Shown one piece after another: positions 33,369 to 43,940 of a stretch of DNA of 64,000 nucleotides. Numbering within the stretch: position 1 is the first letter of the stretch; every line of letters begins with the position of its first letter. The DNA comes from Stemphylium vesicarium (Eukaryota; Ascomycota; Dothideomycetes; Pleosporales; Pleosporaceae). The stretch lies in the NCBI GenBank assembly GCA_004380135.1, contig QXCR01000011.1:248001-312000 (forward strand), given 5' to 3'. The notes under the pieces are model-generated. The model searched no databases, was not told where the DNA came from, and saw only the letters and a program-made list of their open reading frames with translations. The translations under genes were made by a program, and so were the position numbers.

Positions 33369-34549
33369 CTACTCCGCCACCTTGATAACAAGCTTGCCCG
33401 AAAAGTTCCCGCTCAACTGCAAATCAAACGCCTTCTGCGCGTGCTTGAACGAAAATATTCTGTCGAGCATGACGTCGAACTGAACCTTGTTGTCTTCAAT
33501 ATGCTTGTTCATATCCACAAAGTCCTGCCTCGAGCCAACAGCAATACCCTTCAACTTTGCCGACTTCTTCATCAAATCCATCATCTGCACGGGCTTCCAA
33601 TCCGCATCGAAGCCCGCCAGGAAACCGACAAGAGAAACAGTGCCGCCGCGTTCGCAGAGGAAAGAGATATCGTCGACGAGAGAGCCGACACCCGTGTTAT
33701 TTACGACGAAATCGACGCCACGGCCGTTTGTAAGTTCTTTGACTTTCTCGCCTTGGTTTTGCGTCTTGTAGTTGATGCCGCAGACTTTGTTGCCGAACTT
33801 TTCTTGGATGGCGCGGATCTTGTTGTCGGATGAGGAGGTGATGATGGGTGTGATGCCGGCTGAGAGACAGAGGATGAGAGAGAACATGGACACGCCGCCA
33901 GTGCCTATGTTGTGTGAGCGTTATTTGCATGATATGGAGGATTTGCGATGCACATACCTTGAAGAAGGGCGCTGGAATGCTTCTGCACAGTCTTCAAAGA
34001 GTCGAGCGAACTCCAGGCTGTGACACCCGCACAAGGCAGCATAGAACCCTATATCATCATCAGTATTCCAGTCGCTATAGAGAAAATTTCATATCAGAAA
34101 CTCACTTCTTCCCATGATAGATTCTTAGGCAGGTGCACTAGATGCTTCTCCTTGTACACTGCATACTCGCGTAGCACACCAGGCCCACTTGCACCAATAG
34201 CAACAGAATTGCCATCGTCGGTTGGATCAAAGTCTCCCTGACCGCAGATAGCAGAGACTCGATCGCCCTTTTTGAATTGCTTGACTTCAGACCCGATGCC
34301 AACGACTTCAGCAGCGCAGTCAGAGCAAGGAATGCCTTGGTCCTCGTAAGGAACGGTGTAATTGCCGATCAGCATGCCAGCGTCGCGGTAGTTGAGGGAC
34401 ACGGTATGAACCTTGATGACCACATCTTTGGGCCCAAGGTCTTTCTCCTGGGGTAGCGACTCCTGGCATTGCTCGACGGTCAGAGGCGTTTCACGAGATG
34501 GTTTACCTGCGCTGCGGCGGTATGTCGTGTATGTTGAGGGGTATGACAT
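33369..34549 (-). CDS. MDR-family NAD(P)-dependent oxidoreductase (alcohol dehydrogenase / quinone oxidoreductase-like)
   Basis: Exons (minus) 34549-34106, 34048-33958 and 33904-33369 give 356 residues. The N-terminal GroES-like domain shows VVIKVHTVSLNYRDAGMLIGNY and GIPCSDCAAEVVGIGSEVKQFKKGDRV. The Rossmann domain has the cofactor loop LLQGTGGVSMFSL, then INYKTQNQGEKVKELTNGRGVDFVVNN and GGTVSLVGFLAG. The catalytic-zinc Cys/His set and the four-Cys structural zinc lobe of classical ADHs are not evident, so a zinc-independent reductase of quinones or alpha,beta-unsaturated carbonyls is likelier. No targeting signal; cytosolic. The substrate is unknown. Both introns (57 and 53 nt) are canonical. 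Confidence 0.9.
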
Positions 34550-35602
34550 GGTGATGATGTCGATCTGATGAGATCTAGAGGCAATGTATCTGAAGTAGTA
34601 TCAACTCAAACGAAGAGTGATGTTGTCTTGGATGTTCAACTTCGAGGGCAACTGGAGCATTATTAAAGGAATGGAGATTCCAAACCGAGCTTACCAAACA
34701 TCAATATCTCGTTGCAGCTACATCATCACCACTTCCTTATTTGGTCCGACAACACCTCGCATTGTTGATCTAACGTCCTGTTGTGCCAGGCTAAGTTCGA
34801 GAAAATATTGGGTCCAGGGCGTAAATTCCGCAGGGAATGCATTCAACTCCGCGGCAAGTGCATATAAGAGCAACTATAGCAAGAAGCGGACCCACTCTTT
34901 CTTAACAATCATCATTTTTCTCCACTGGTTCGAATTTCGACTCTGCTAGTATGGTGTTCCAGGCGTACATACATATGCATGTAAAGGGTGATGGAGGTCT
35001 AGCACCTTTGGTTGGTTCCCACAACTGGAGTGAGGAGTCAAAGGCACTCCGCTTCCGCTTCCGCGGTGACGTCATACCTGGCTAACAGGCCAAAGCCCTC
35101 ACTATGTACCAGCGCATCCCCCCCCTATCTTCACATAGCAATCTCTGTAGCTTTTTTTTTCTCTTTTTTCTTTCAAACATGGATGCATGAAGCTAACCGT
35201 ATTGCGCTGCGACGTTGGGCATTCCGGACAGGTTGCGACACGGACGTGCAATAGTTTCTCGTCTGTCTGCTGCTTTCGAATATAGCCATTGTCGTGAAGA
35301 CGCGTACTTATGAGAGCATTTCGCTTGAAATGTTAGCTCGGTCTATCTCAGAGTGTGCAACGTTCTGCCAAAATAATAAAGTATCATAAAATCGGTTGTC
35401 ATCGTTAGATCACAGAGATGTCCAAGGAAACAAACCCCTTGAGACAACTCCTTGACTACTCAGTAAGAAAGGAGGTAAGGAATCCTCGTACCAGATACCT
35501 TACCTTTAGTCCATGAGTAAAGAAAAGAAAACTTACGTACCATCCAAAGCCGCCAGGCGGATACATACCCCAATCAAACACCACCATCCCCAACAAACCT
35601 CT
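34550..35602. other. Intergenic, about 1.05 kb
   Basis: AT-rich with a strong pyrimidine tract at 35151-35174 (T9, then CTC and T6). It includes the promoter of the oxidoreductase gene and the 3' flank of the next minus-strand gene. No gene is supported. Confidence 0.4.
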
Positions 35603-36406
35603 TCAAATCATCTCATCCACAAGCCTCTCCTCACCATCACCTTCACCACTACCATCCTTCCCCTTCTCGTCCCCCTTCCGAAACAAACAGCTCTCCTCCC
35701 CCAAAATCTCACTAAGCACCTCATCATGCTCATCCAGCCCCTCCACAGCCCTAACAAGATCCCTCTCCACAAACCACTTAAACCGATCCCGCTCCCCCTC
35801 CTGCACCTCCAACTCTGGCCTCCAAAAGAAAAACCTCATCCGCGTGCCAAACGTCGTCCACAGCGCCACCATCTCACCCACCGCCTCGCGCAGCCGCACA
35901 TCCTCGTAGATATCCTGCAGACACGGGCGCAGTAGGGAGCGGACGCAGAGTTGGATTTCGCGCAGCGGGTTGTGCGAGTGGGTTCGGAAGTGTGTGTGTA
36001 GAGTTGATAGGTAGGTGGGGGGCAGGGAGGAGAGGGAGAGGTAGATGCGGAGGGTGTGTATGGTACCGTTGAGGATTGTGGAGGGGTTGGGGATAGTTCG
36101 TGCGATTTGGCGGCTGACTTCGGTGGTGAAGACGGTGGCGAAGGTGAGACCTGAGGGTGGGGTTTGAGGCGTGGGATTCTGCTGCTGTTCTTGCTCTTCG
36201 TGGTTGGGGCTCGCGGACGGAGCGGGAGGTAAGGGAGTAGCGGCGGAGGTGGCGAATGGGCTGGATGAGGATGGTCCTGCGGGTGCGGTTGGAGGGGAGG
36301 TAAATTTTGCGTCTTCGTTTGTAGGACTTTCAAAGCCCCAGCCTGGTGCCGGATTGGTGGCGGAAGAGGCGCTGAAGTCGGAGGTTGGCCAGGCAAAGGA
36401 AGGCAT
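35603..36406 (-). CDS. Uncharacterised fungal protein
   Basis: Single exon, 267 residues, ATG at 36406. The first 100 residues are Pro/Ser/Ala/Thr-rich and disordered (start MPSFAWPTSDFSASS). From about residue 108 a helical domain follows: FATVFTTEVSRQIARTIPNPS, LRIYLSLSSLPPTYLSTLHTH, REIQLCVRSLLRPCLQDIYEDV and a Trp/Phe-rich TRMRFFFWRPELE, then an acidic C-terminus. No signal peptide, membrane helix or known motif is seen. The coding strand's strong codon bias in the second half supports it as real. Confidence 0.62.
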   Translation of the reverse strand: MPSFAWPTSDFSASSATNPAPGWGFESPTNEDAKFTSPPTAPAGPSSSSPFATSAATPLPPAPSASPNHEEQEQQQNPTPQTPPSGLTFATVFTTEVSRQIARTIPNPSTILNGTIHTLRIYLSLSSLPPTYLSTLHTHFRTHSHNPLREIQLCVRSLLRPCLQDIYEDVRLREAVGEMVALWTTFGTRMRFFFWRPELEVQEGERDRFKWFVERDLVRAVEGLDEHDEVLSEILGEESCLFRKGDEKGKDGSGEGDGEERLVDEMI

Positions 36407-36880
36407 TTTCTTTTAGTAATGTTGGAGTGAGTAGAGTAGTTGATTTAAATCTCGTTGGTTAAATGGAAAGAGAGTTGATGTGGTAGAGCGCAATGAAGCA
36501 AGGGATTATATTACCACTCGGTCGAGGCGGTGGGCGCTTGGTGCTGTGTAACGCAGTGGAAGAGAATTTATATCTCTCAGTGACTTCGACGCCCAGCTGC
36601 AAATTGCACAATGTACTACCTCTATGAACGTAAGAGTAGATAGGTTGTGAAAGTGATAATAAGTGAGAGATTCTCCAGCATTAAATGAATCATTACTCAC
36701 TTCCTGTACATTCCGCACCTCCACGACCAAATTCAAAAAGTCGGTCGAGCAGAATTATGAAGCAAGATGCTAACGTTGTTCAAAAATATCTACAAAAAGC
36801 GCAAAGGCGCAGAGCAAAATGAGCGTATATCCACCATCACCCTCACCCACCCATCTCCACTATCACCACCACTCCCCCAT
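36407..36880. other. Intergenic between 35603 gene and pectate lyase
   Basis: 474 bp, AT-rich. Promoter of the minus-strand gene at 36406 and 3' flank of the pectate lyase. Nothing else is seen. Confidence 0.4.
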
Positions 36881-38254
36881 CTAACAAGCATTGATATCAG
36901 CATCCGTGTAGATACAAGCCGAGCTAGGCCCCTCGCTAATACTCTTCGGCTCAGCCCCGGTGTCATTGCCCTCAAACTCCTCACAGATGGTCTTCGTACC
37001 AGTGACGCAAGAGTTGGTGATAGTAGCAGTGTCGCCATAGTTGCTGTTGATGCCAACAAATGTCGCCTTACCACCACTCGCCTTAACACCATCAAGCTTA
37101 ACATGGCGCTCACCCATGGTATCGCAGTTACCGCAGGAGCGATACAGCTTGCCAAAGTCGCTGACCGAGAAACCGCTGATAGAAATCGTGCCGAGACCGT
37201 TGTGCTGGATGACCTTATCGGAAGCGCCCTTTGCGCCGCCGCCGGTGACGGTGCCGTCGCCGTCCTTCTTGAAGGTGAGCGCGTCTTCGCATACGGCTTC
37301 CCACCACACGTTTTCGATGGTGCAAGCGCCTTGGCAGTGGACGCCTTCGATTTGGTCGGCGCCGATGATGGCATTGCGGAGTGTGCCGCCGTCGGCGATG
37401 GAGAAGACGGCATCGCTGTCGCCGCCTTCTTCTTGGCCGGTGCAGGAGACACCGCGGCCGAAGCGCTTCATGCCGCCGTCGAATTCGCCGGTTACCATCA
37501 TTGTCTCGGAGAGGGTGGATTCGCCGGCCGCTTCGGGGAAGGTACCGCTGGCTGTTGTGTTGCCGCCCGAGCTGCTAGAGGGAGTGCTACCGGAGCTGGG
37601 CATGGTCGAGTTGCTTGAGCTGGAGCCAGAGCCGGAGCTGGAGTCTGAAGAATCGCTTCCGGAGGAGTCACTGCCCGAGGAAGAGTCCGAGCTGTCCTGG
37701 TCGTCATCGCTCGAACCCGAAGACTCATCGTTGGAATCAGAGGAGTCTGAAGAATCATCCTTGGAGTCGGAATCGTCAGAGGAATCGCTGCCTTTATCCT
37801 TTGAATCCTCGTCCTTGCTGTCGCTGTCCTTATTGTCATCCCTCTTGCTGTTCCTCGCCTTAACCTTCCAGTTGAAAACCTGTCGTTTGGAAGCCGGGAA
37901 CTCAAACGAGTCAGAGCTAACACCGCTGCCGTAGTCGGGGTAGTCAGGGAGAGCAGTAGGAGCCGCAGTCATCTGGGGGAGACCTGATGGCTGGACCCCA
38001 GAGCCAGGGAAACCGCCAGTGGGGGCTGCGCTGCCACCAGAGGGGAACATGCCAGGTGGACCACCGGCCTGTTCTCCGTCTGAGCTGGGTCCCGAACCGT
38101 TGGGGCCATTGACTGGACCAGCAGATTCGGTGCCGTTGCAGTTGCTGCCACCGAGGCCTTTGCCGCGGCCGTGACCGTGGTCGGGGCGAGCGGGTGCTGC
38201 AGAAGCGGAGAGAAAGAGTGCCGCAGTAGCGACTGTAGCAAGTGAGAAACGCAT
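36881..38254 (-). CDS. Secreted pectate lyase, family PL3, with long Ser/Asp-rich linker
   Basis: Cleaves de-esterified pectin by beta-elimination with calcium; a plant cell wall degrading enzyme. Single exon, 457 residues. A signal peptide (MRFSLATVATAALFLSASAA) is followed by a Gly/Pro-rich region (about 35-115), possible Kex2 sites (SKRQ, SKRDD), and a Ser/Asp-dominated low-complexity stretch (about 135-230). The PL3 domain is at about 240-457: GRGVSCTGQEEGGDSDAVF, ADGGTLRNAIIGADQIEGVHC, CTIENVWWEAVCEDALTFK, HNGLGTISISGFSVSDFGKLYRSCGNC. Cys content suits a disulfide-bonded secreted enzyme. Typical PL3 enzymes are about 240 residues, so the N-terminal extension roughly doubles the protein. 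Confidence 0.92.
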   Translation of the reverse strand: MRFSLATVATAALFLSASAAPARPDHGHGRGKGLGGSNCNGTESAGPVNGPNGSGPSSDGEQAGGPPGMFPSGGSAAPTGGFPGSGVQPSGLPQMTAAPTALPDYPDYGSGVSSDSFEFPASKRQVFNWKVKARNSKRDDNKDSDSKDEDSKDKGSDSSDDSDSKDDSSDSSDSNDESSGSSDDDQDSSDSSSGSDSSGSDSSDSSSGSGSSSSNSTMPSSGSTPSSSSGGNTTASGTFPEAAGESTLSETMMVTGEFDGGMKRFGRGVSCTGQEEGGDSDAVFSIADGGTLRNAIIGADQIEGVHCQGACTIENVWWEAVCEDALTFKKDGDGTVTGGGAKGASDKVIQHNGLGTISISGFSVSDFGKLYRSCGNCDTMGERHVKLDGVKASGGKATFVGINSNYGDTATITNSCVTGTKTICEEFEGNDTGAEPKSISEGPSSACIYTDADINAC

Positions 38255-39028
38255 CTTTTCAAAGTAGTTTCAAAAGAATGCAGTGAAGCTGATGATAGTA
38301 ATGATAGAAAAAAGTTTGTCCGGCAAAGAATGACACAGTCAAGGGGAAAAAGAGGGTGACCGGCACAAACAAAGATTGAAAAGAGAGAGGAGCAAAGGCG
38401 ATAAGACAATGAAGAGATCGTTGGTCCTGATGAGGATGAGAAATCTAGATACAGCGTGGCGCAGAGCTCTTTATACTTACTCCATGCCGAGCGGCATTTG
38501 CTCGAACATGCGCCTACGTAACTCCCATGAACAGGGTGTACGACAACCGTCCCGCAGAACATTCAACATCAAACTTCCAAGCGCAGGATACCTACCGTCG
38601 GGCCAACACCGGATCGGGTAGCAGAAATGCCTTGTCACAGTAGGGCCGATCACGCATGGAGCTGTCAGGTCGGAAAGGTGCAAGTAAATCATGGCGTTTT
38701 GACAAGACCGTGGTATTGGATCTGCGCATCTGGTTCCCGAAACCGATGGGACCCACTGCGAGCAATCTGTCCAAGGCTTGCATGTCGTTTCACCCCCCGG
38801 GGTGTTTGGGCTTGGCTGCTGTTCCAGAATTATTGGGTGGAGCTGTCAGTTACGACGCTCAAAACGTCACGCTTGGTCGGGAAAACGATTCGAAACACTC
38901 GTGCTGCGAGGACTTTTATACAAATCGCGCTGCGCGAGACTGCAGGCATTGTGTGATGGAGCGCGTGGTGATGGCCGTTTTCTCCATAGGATGCGGTGTG
39001 GTGATCGGGTCTGGATGCAGATCTTGAT
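38255..39028. other. Intergenic between pectate lyase and GT55 gene
   Basis: 774 bp. It contains the pectate lyase promoter (38255 onward) and the 3' flank of the next gene. Overlapping plus frames at 38627-39032 are not supported. Confidence 0.4.
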
Positions 39029-40318
39029 CTAAAGTGTCGCTGCCGACGAGCAACGCCGATCGTCTATCGATCTCATTTGACACCTTGGGATGGCTTTCGC
39101 GAAGACATCCCAATCTGATTCCCTCAGGCTCTGAAGGGCCCGGTAGATTGTGGGCTTACCAGGTTGTCCGTCGGCGTTTGGATTTGTGAGTAAATGTTTC
39201 TGCATGTAGACCCAAATCTCGTCCTTTAAACTGTTGGGTGTGAGCCGCGAATAGTAGATGGTGCTTAGACCTTGGGCTTGCATTCGCTGAATGTGCCCGG
39301 CGCCCTTGCCAGTATCGTGAATGTGCGGATTCCAAGTTTCTATTTGGAGGATGCACACATTGCGTGCGGGTGAGGGTGATTGACTACGTTGTTCCCATAG
39401 GTCGATGAGTTGGTATGGCTCAACCGCGTATCCAGTCGCAAATCTAAGATGAAGGGCCAGATCGACAGTCATCGCGTGTTCCCCAGCATTGGCTGTCAGA
39501 ACAGTTGCTTCCTGCGTAAACTTACCTGTGACTTTCTGCACAAAACGGTTCATGAAATGATTCACGACTCGAGAGGAGCGCCCGAACGGTTCAAGAACCA
39601 GCTTGCCATTTATAACCTTGGGTCTCGATTTCCACTTGATGCGAACCATGACATCAGGTTCTTGCTCTGTTTGTGGGCTGCTGTGTAGTGCGTGATGTAA
39701 CCCAGCGGCAAACACCTTGCAATATTCCAGGACGGACCCTGGGACCCGATTGTCACCATCAATAAACCCTACAAACTTTCGTCCTTGCAGCTTAGCGGCA
39801 ATCATACCAAGCATCATGGCCTCCCCTTTTCCGTTGCGGATGCGTGGAGCTTCTTGTTTATCCTCGCGTATGGCTTCACTCAGTATCACCTCGGGTCTGC
39901 TAGCCTCGAGAAAGGCGCAAGCTAGTGAAGGCTGACCTTGATGCAAAATAATGATGTTCTGGCGTGTAACCCTGGCACGTAGATGGAGGCTTTCGCGTTC
40001 GGCGATGAAGTTGCTTTTGCTGCTGTTGGAAATGAGGATAACGAGGCAGGACGCTGGGACCCCTGCAAGTACGCCGTCGAGGATGCTGAGATCCTCATTC
40101 ATAACCGATATTACTATGGCGAGTTGCTTTTCGATTCGGTAAATTGATTCTGGCCAGATGGCAATATTGCGATGGTTGGCTGTGTCGTTGGTGCCGTTTC
40201 CCATGGTGTCTTGACCGGTCGAGTCGAGCCCACAAACATGGTATAGCCCGTGAAGGTAGACATTGCCGATTCGAGCTACTTGAAGAACGCTTAACCGCAT
40301 TTTCCGAATATGTTCCAA
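39029..40318 (-). CDS. mpgS: Mannosyl-3-phosphoglycerate synthase (GT55)
   Basis: Family GT55 enzymes join GDP-mannose and 3-phosphoglycerate to form mannosyl-3-phosphoglycerate, precursor of the compatible solute mannosylglycerate. Single exon, 429 residues from ATG 40318; a second ATG at 40300 (MRLSVLQVARIGNVYLHGL) matches the usual family N-terminus better and may be the real start. Diagnostic parts are QLAIVISVMNEDLSILDGVL, IRNGKGEAMMLGMIAAKLQG, the metal/nucleotide site FIDGDNRVPGSVLEY, and NAGEHAMTVDLALHLRFATGY with its conserved His. No signal peptide; cytosolic. No mannosyl-3-phosphoglycerate phosphatase gene is present in the window. The family is mostly prokaryotic but is known in some ascomycetes. 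Confidence 0.88.
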   Translation of the reverse strand: MEHIRKMRLSVLQVARIGNVYLHGLYHVCGLDSTGQDTMGNGTNDTANHRNIAIWPESIYRIEKQLAIVISVMNEDLSILDGVLAGVPASCLVILISNSSKSNFIAERESLHLRARVTRQNIIILHQGQPSLACAFLEASRPEVILSEAIREDKQEAPRIRNGKGEAMMLGMIAAKLQGRKFVGFIDGDNRVPGSVLEYCKVFAAGLHHALHSSPQTEQEPDVMVRIKWKSRPKVINGKLVLEPFGRSSRVVNHFMNRFVQKVTGKFTQEATVLTANAGEHAMTVDLALHLRFATGYAVEPYQLIDLWEQRSQSPSPARNVCILQIETWNPHIHDTGKGAGHIQRMQAQGLSTIYYSRLTPNSLKDEIWVYMQKHLLTNPNADGQPGKPTIYRALQSLRESDWDVFAKAIPRCQMRSIDDRRCSSAATL

Positions 40319-41341
40319 TCTTTAAGTGGTATACGTAAATAGTAACATACTGCTAAAGCTTGTGTGTAGCATGGAAGGTTATGTTGGATCTCTATGTATA
40401 AGGTGAATGATCCAAGAACGAAAGCTTCAAAATTGGCCGCGAGGTCTTTCGTTTACCGCTGTGGCCCTACAATTGATAGGGGATAGCAAACAGCGGGTTT
40501 CATGGCTGGTGGCAGCCATTGTGCTATTCTGAACATGGTGAAGTATGGTCCTGAGAAAATTTATGACTGGTGGCATTGTGACAAAGCGTTTCAGAGTCAA
40601 GTGGCAGCCGTCACGTCTTGTGCGACATCGAGTTACACACGGGTGACTTGACTTGACTTTGTCGTCGCACTCTCGCCATAGACAGCGGAAAGCATAATCC
40701 TCGTAGTCTGGACTGTTTGCGCTTGTATAAGGTGATGTTTGGTTATGTAGCCAGCGGCGAAACAATGGATGTCGACCTCGCGAGGGAGTCTTTCCACGTC
40801 TTATCGACTACCGGCTGTGATTGCTCTTGGAGGCTACTTTGAACTGCGATCAGTACCCATGTAGGGTTCTCGCAGTCCCTTTGAGTACTCCTTTTCCTAA
40901 GTTGCGTTGTGACTCGTCGTCAATTGGTGTCATTGGACGTGTCGGCATCGTTTTGTTGAGCGCGCCGAGATCACCACAGACTCGGTCTGCACCATGCGCG
41001 GGAAACACTGAATCTCCATGCCGTGGATCCTCAATTAGGGATTGGCCAGGCGGGTCTCTATACTTGGATGTAGGGCGCGAGTCCATTGTGTATGCAGTGT
41101 GTGGTGAGGTGTGGTAAAGCTTTGTAGCCATTTTCACAAGCGAAGGGAAGGAAGCTCGGCTATCCGCTGGAGCTCTGGCCTCATCCGAACGCCAACGCCT
41201 CCAATGACGTGTGGAACTGGCAACACAAGGAGCGCGATGCGGATCCGTCTCCGCGAAACTTTGTAGTCCTTCCCCGCGTTTGTGATGCTTGTTTACTATT
41301 CCCCTGTCCTTGTATAAGGTCCTGATTCCCCATAATTCATC
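40319..41341. promoter_or_regulatory. Divergent intergenic region, mpgS / carrier gene
   Basis: 1.02 kb between divergent start codons. No coding frame is supported; the 112-codon (40427-40765) and 95-codon (40850-41137) minus frames have no recognisable content. Confidence 0.4.
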
Positions 41342-43032
41342 ATGGCTACAAATGCGAGCTCCGACAAGATGAGCTACATCTACAACTCGCAGCTCGTAAG
41401 CGCTGTTGGCATGTGATGGTTGAGCATGAGCTGACAGAGGGTGTTTAGGATGCCTTCACGCTCTACCACATCTCCCACGAGAGGAATGACCACAGTGCCA
41501 TCGGCCCTGCGCTACCAGCCCTTGGACATGCTACTTCCGGCGCGCTTGGATCTGCGATATCGAAGCTTATAACGTACCCTCTCGACGTCGTCATTACGCG
41601 CCTTCAAGTTCAGCGGCAGCTACAATACGGAGACAAGCATCCGCACTACAATGGCTTCTTCGACGCCATCGAGAAGATTTACGAGAGGGAGGGCGGACCG
41701 CAGGCCTTCTACAGTGGCGTGGTGCAGGAAACACTCAAGGGGGTCGCCGATAGCTTCCTGTTCTTCCTCGCATACTCCTATGTGCGACAGAAGAGGCTTG
41801 ATGCGCGAGGTAGTGGTCGCAGCCTGCCGGCGCTGGAAGAGATTGGTGTTGGCGTAGTCGCCGGCGCTTTCTCCAAGTTGTTTACAACGCCAATCCAGCA
41901 GATCGTCACACGCAAGCAAACAGCAGCCATGATGAACCAAGGATTATCGTCCGACCCACCTCCTCAGTTGAGTACAAAGGATATCGCATCGGAAATCATG
42001 CGCGAGAAGGGCGTACAAGGATTTTGGTCGGGTTACTCTGCCAGTTTGATCCTAACGCTTAATCCCTCCATCACCATGCTGCTGCACAAAGCTCTTCTGC
42101 AGCTGACAGTTCCGAGGTCAAGTCGCGATGATCCAGGTGGGCGCATGACGTTCCTGTTGGCGGCCATCAGCAAGACCCTCGCCTCGACTGTGACGTACCC
42201 GTTCTCGCTAGCAAAGACACGCGCACAGGTATCTTCGCAAAAGCCTTCGTCGGGCGTTGGAGAGACTTCGGACACGGAAAAGTCCAACGAGGCAATAGAA
42301 TCAAGGGCTATACAGGCCAGGCAGCGGACTGTATTCAGTACCATCTTGCGCATCGCACAGGACGAAGGCATCTGGGCTCTGTACCAAGGCCTGGGCCCGG
42401 AAGTGCTGAAGGGCTTCTTCTCTCACGGCATTACTATGCTGATGAAGGACCGCATCCATGCCGTCATTATCAGTCTGTATTACACCCTGCAAAAGGCTCT
42501 CAAGAAGTATCCCAGCCCGGGAGAAGTAGCACATTCCGCCTCAGACAGGGTACAGCACGCGTATGAGCAAGGCAAGGAACAAGCAAGCGATGCCTATGCA
42601 AAGGGTGTGGAAGTTGTTGGGAATGCGACCGAGTCAGCCAAGCAAGTGGTAGCAGAGGGCTCACAGCAGGCACAGGAGCTTGTGGAGAAGGGTAAAGAGC
42701 AAGCTGCTGACATCTACTCCAAGGGCGCAGAGGCAGCAGAGACAGCATCAAGCACAGCTCAAAGTGCCTTCCAGAGCGGCTCGCAACAGGCTGGAGAGAT
42801 TTACGAGAAGAGCAAAGACGCTGTTAGCGATGCGGCCAGTAGCGCGTACAGCCAAGGCAAGGACGTGGTGGAGAAAAGTCAAGACGCCGCAAGCAACGCA
42901 GCACAGCAAGCTGGGGATGCAGTGGAGAATGCAAAGGATGCAGCCAATGACGCGTCGCAGCAGGCTAGAGAGGCTGTGGTGGATGCAGACGTCAGGGACG
43001 TCAACGGTGCAGACGGCAGCATCAAGAAGTGA
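41342..43032 (+). CDS. Mitochondrial-carrier-family transporter (peroxisomal PMP47/Ant1-like) with LEA-like C-terminal tail
   Basis: Exons 41342-41395 (18 codons) and 41449-43032 give 545 residues. Residues about 45-360 hold three mitochondrial-carrier repeats with the signature P-x-[DS]-x-x-x-[TK]-[RK]: TYPLDVVITRLQ, TTPIQQIVTRKQ and TYPFSLAKTRAQ. The first and third resemble peroxisomal adenine nucleotide carriers, so peroxisome is more likely than mitochondrion, but targeting is not proved. From about residue 382 the protein continues for 160 residues of Ala/Gln/Lys/Glu/Ser-rich 11-mer-like repeats (SAKQVVAEGSQQAQELVEKGK, DAASNAAQQAGDAVENAKDA), which resemble group 3 LEA proteins and would form an amphipathic helix. 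The frame runs through without interruption, so the fusion is genuine in this sequence. Confidence 0.88.
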
Positions 43033-43940
43033 GTCATGAGGCAGATGGTTGTCACACGTGCCGTCAGACTGTACATATACCCGATTATTTTGTCTTTGTT
43101 TAGCGTTCTTTGAGGGAGTTGATAGTTGTTTGCGGGAGGAGCAAAGTGTTGATTATGTTTTGCGGTAGCTAGCTGCCATGTGTAATGCCCCTCAGAATGC
43201 CACTATCTTTATCCTTATGCGATCTGAAACTGGCGGCATTTTACAACCCTGTACCAGCCGGCGGCAGCAATTTGCCCCAGACCAGAATCGCTTGCTTTTT
43301 ACTACGAGAGACTACACCCAATGCACGCAGGGAACTCTCGTTCATCGTCATAACTAGTTTGCGCATCCGTAAATCATGGCAGGCTTTGCGCGCTGTGTTG
43401 TCGCTGCTGCGCTGTCCAATGTGGGGATGTCTTGCTGCGGCACGCTCCATGTGTCATAGCCCGTCTGCGGTGGCTGGTCGCACCTGCCCGCGGTTGCCCT
43501 GGAGAGGCCAGTGCGCTAACCATCGGGCTCCGCGCCCGCAGCGCCTCCATCAACAACCCACGGCCTGGACGCACAACACTGCACGCCGCAGTCCAGCGGC
43601 CCTACTGACGACTAACTCTACACAGGAACAGGACACACATTGTTACCGCTGAAGCGCGAGGGTGAAGTGCGGCCCGACACAGAACAAACAGACGGCGGCG
43701 CATGACTGACGATACCACACCGTATTCGACAAAAGCGGAATCGTCCCCAGCCGACAGCGAAGGCAGGAACAACCTTCGCGCTTGCCTTTAGCTTCAACGC
43801 TCCATGCCTTGAGTGCGGGTGACGACACACGACAGCAGCCCAACAAGACAACCACTTTTCGCCGTCTCGCTGCACACCACCCCGCTTAGCTCATTCCCCT
43901 GAACCCGAGCAGCGACTCACCGTCGCGACCGCGAACCACC
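43033..43940. other. Intergenic between carrier gene and nudE
   Basis: 908 bp. 3' flank of the carrier gene, then the nudE promoter or leader. Plus frame 43185-43652 and antisense frames show no family or codon bias. No gene is called. Confidence 0.4.

Noticed and set aside
37041..37934. 297-codon plus-strand frame opposite the pectate lyase
   Set aside because: Mirror of the Ser/Asp-rich linker; gives Glu/Ser/Leu runs only. The minus strand carries the PL3 domain and signal peptide.
43185..43652. 155-codon plus-strand frame upstream of nudE
   Set aside because: No family, rare codons, and it lies in the nudE promoter/leader; overlapping antisense frames are just as long.
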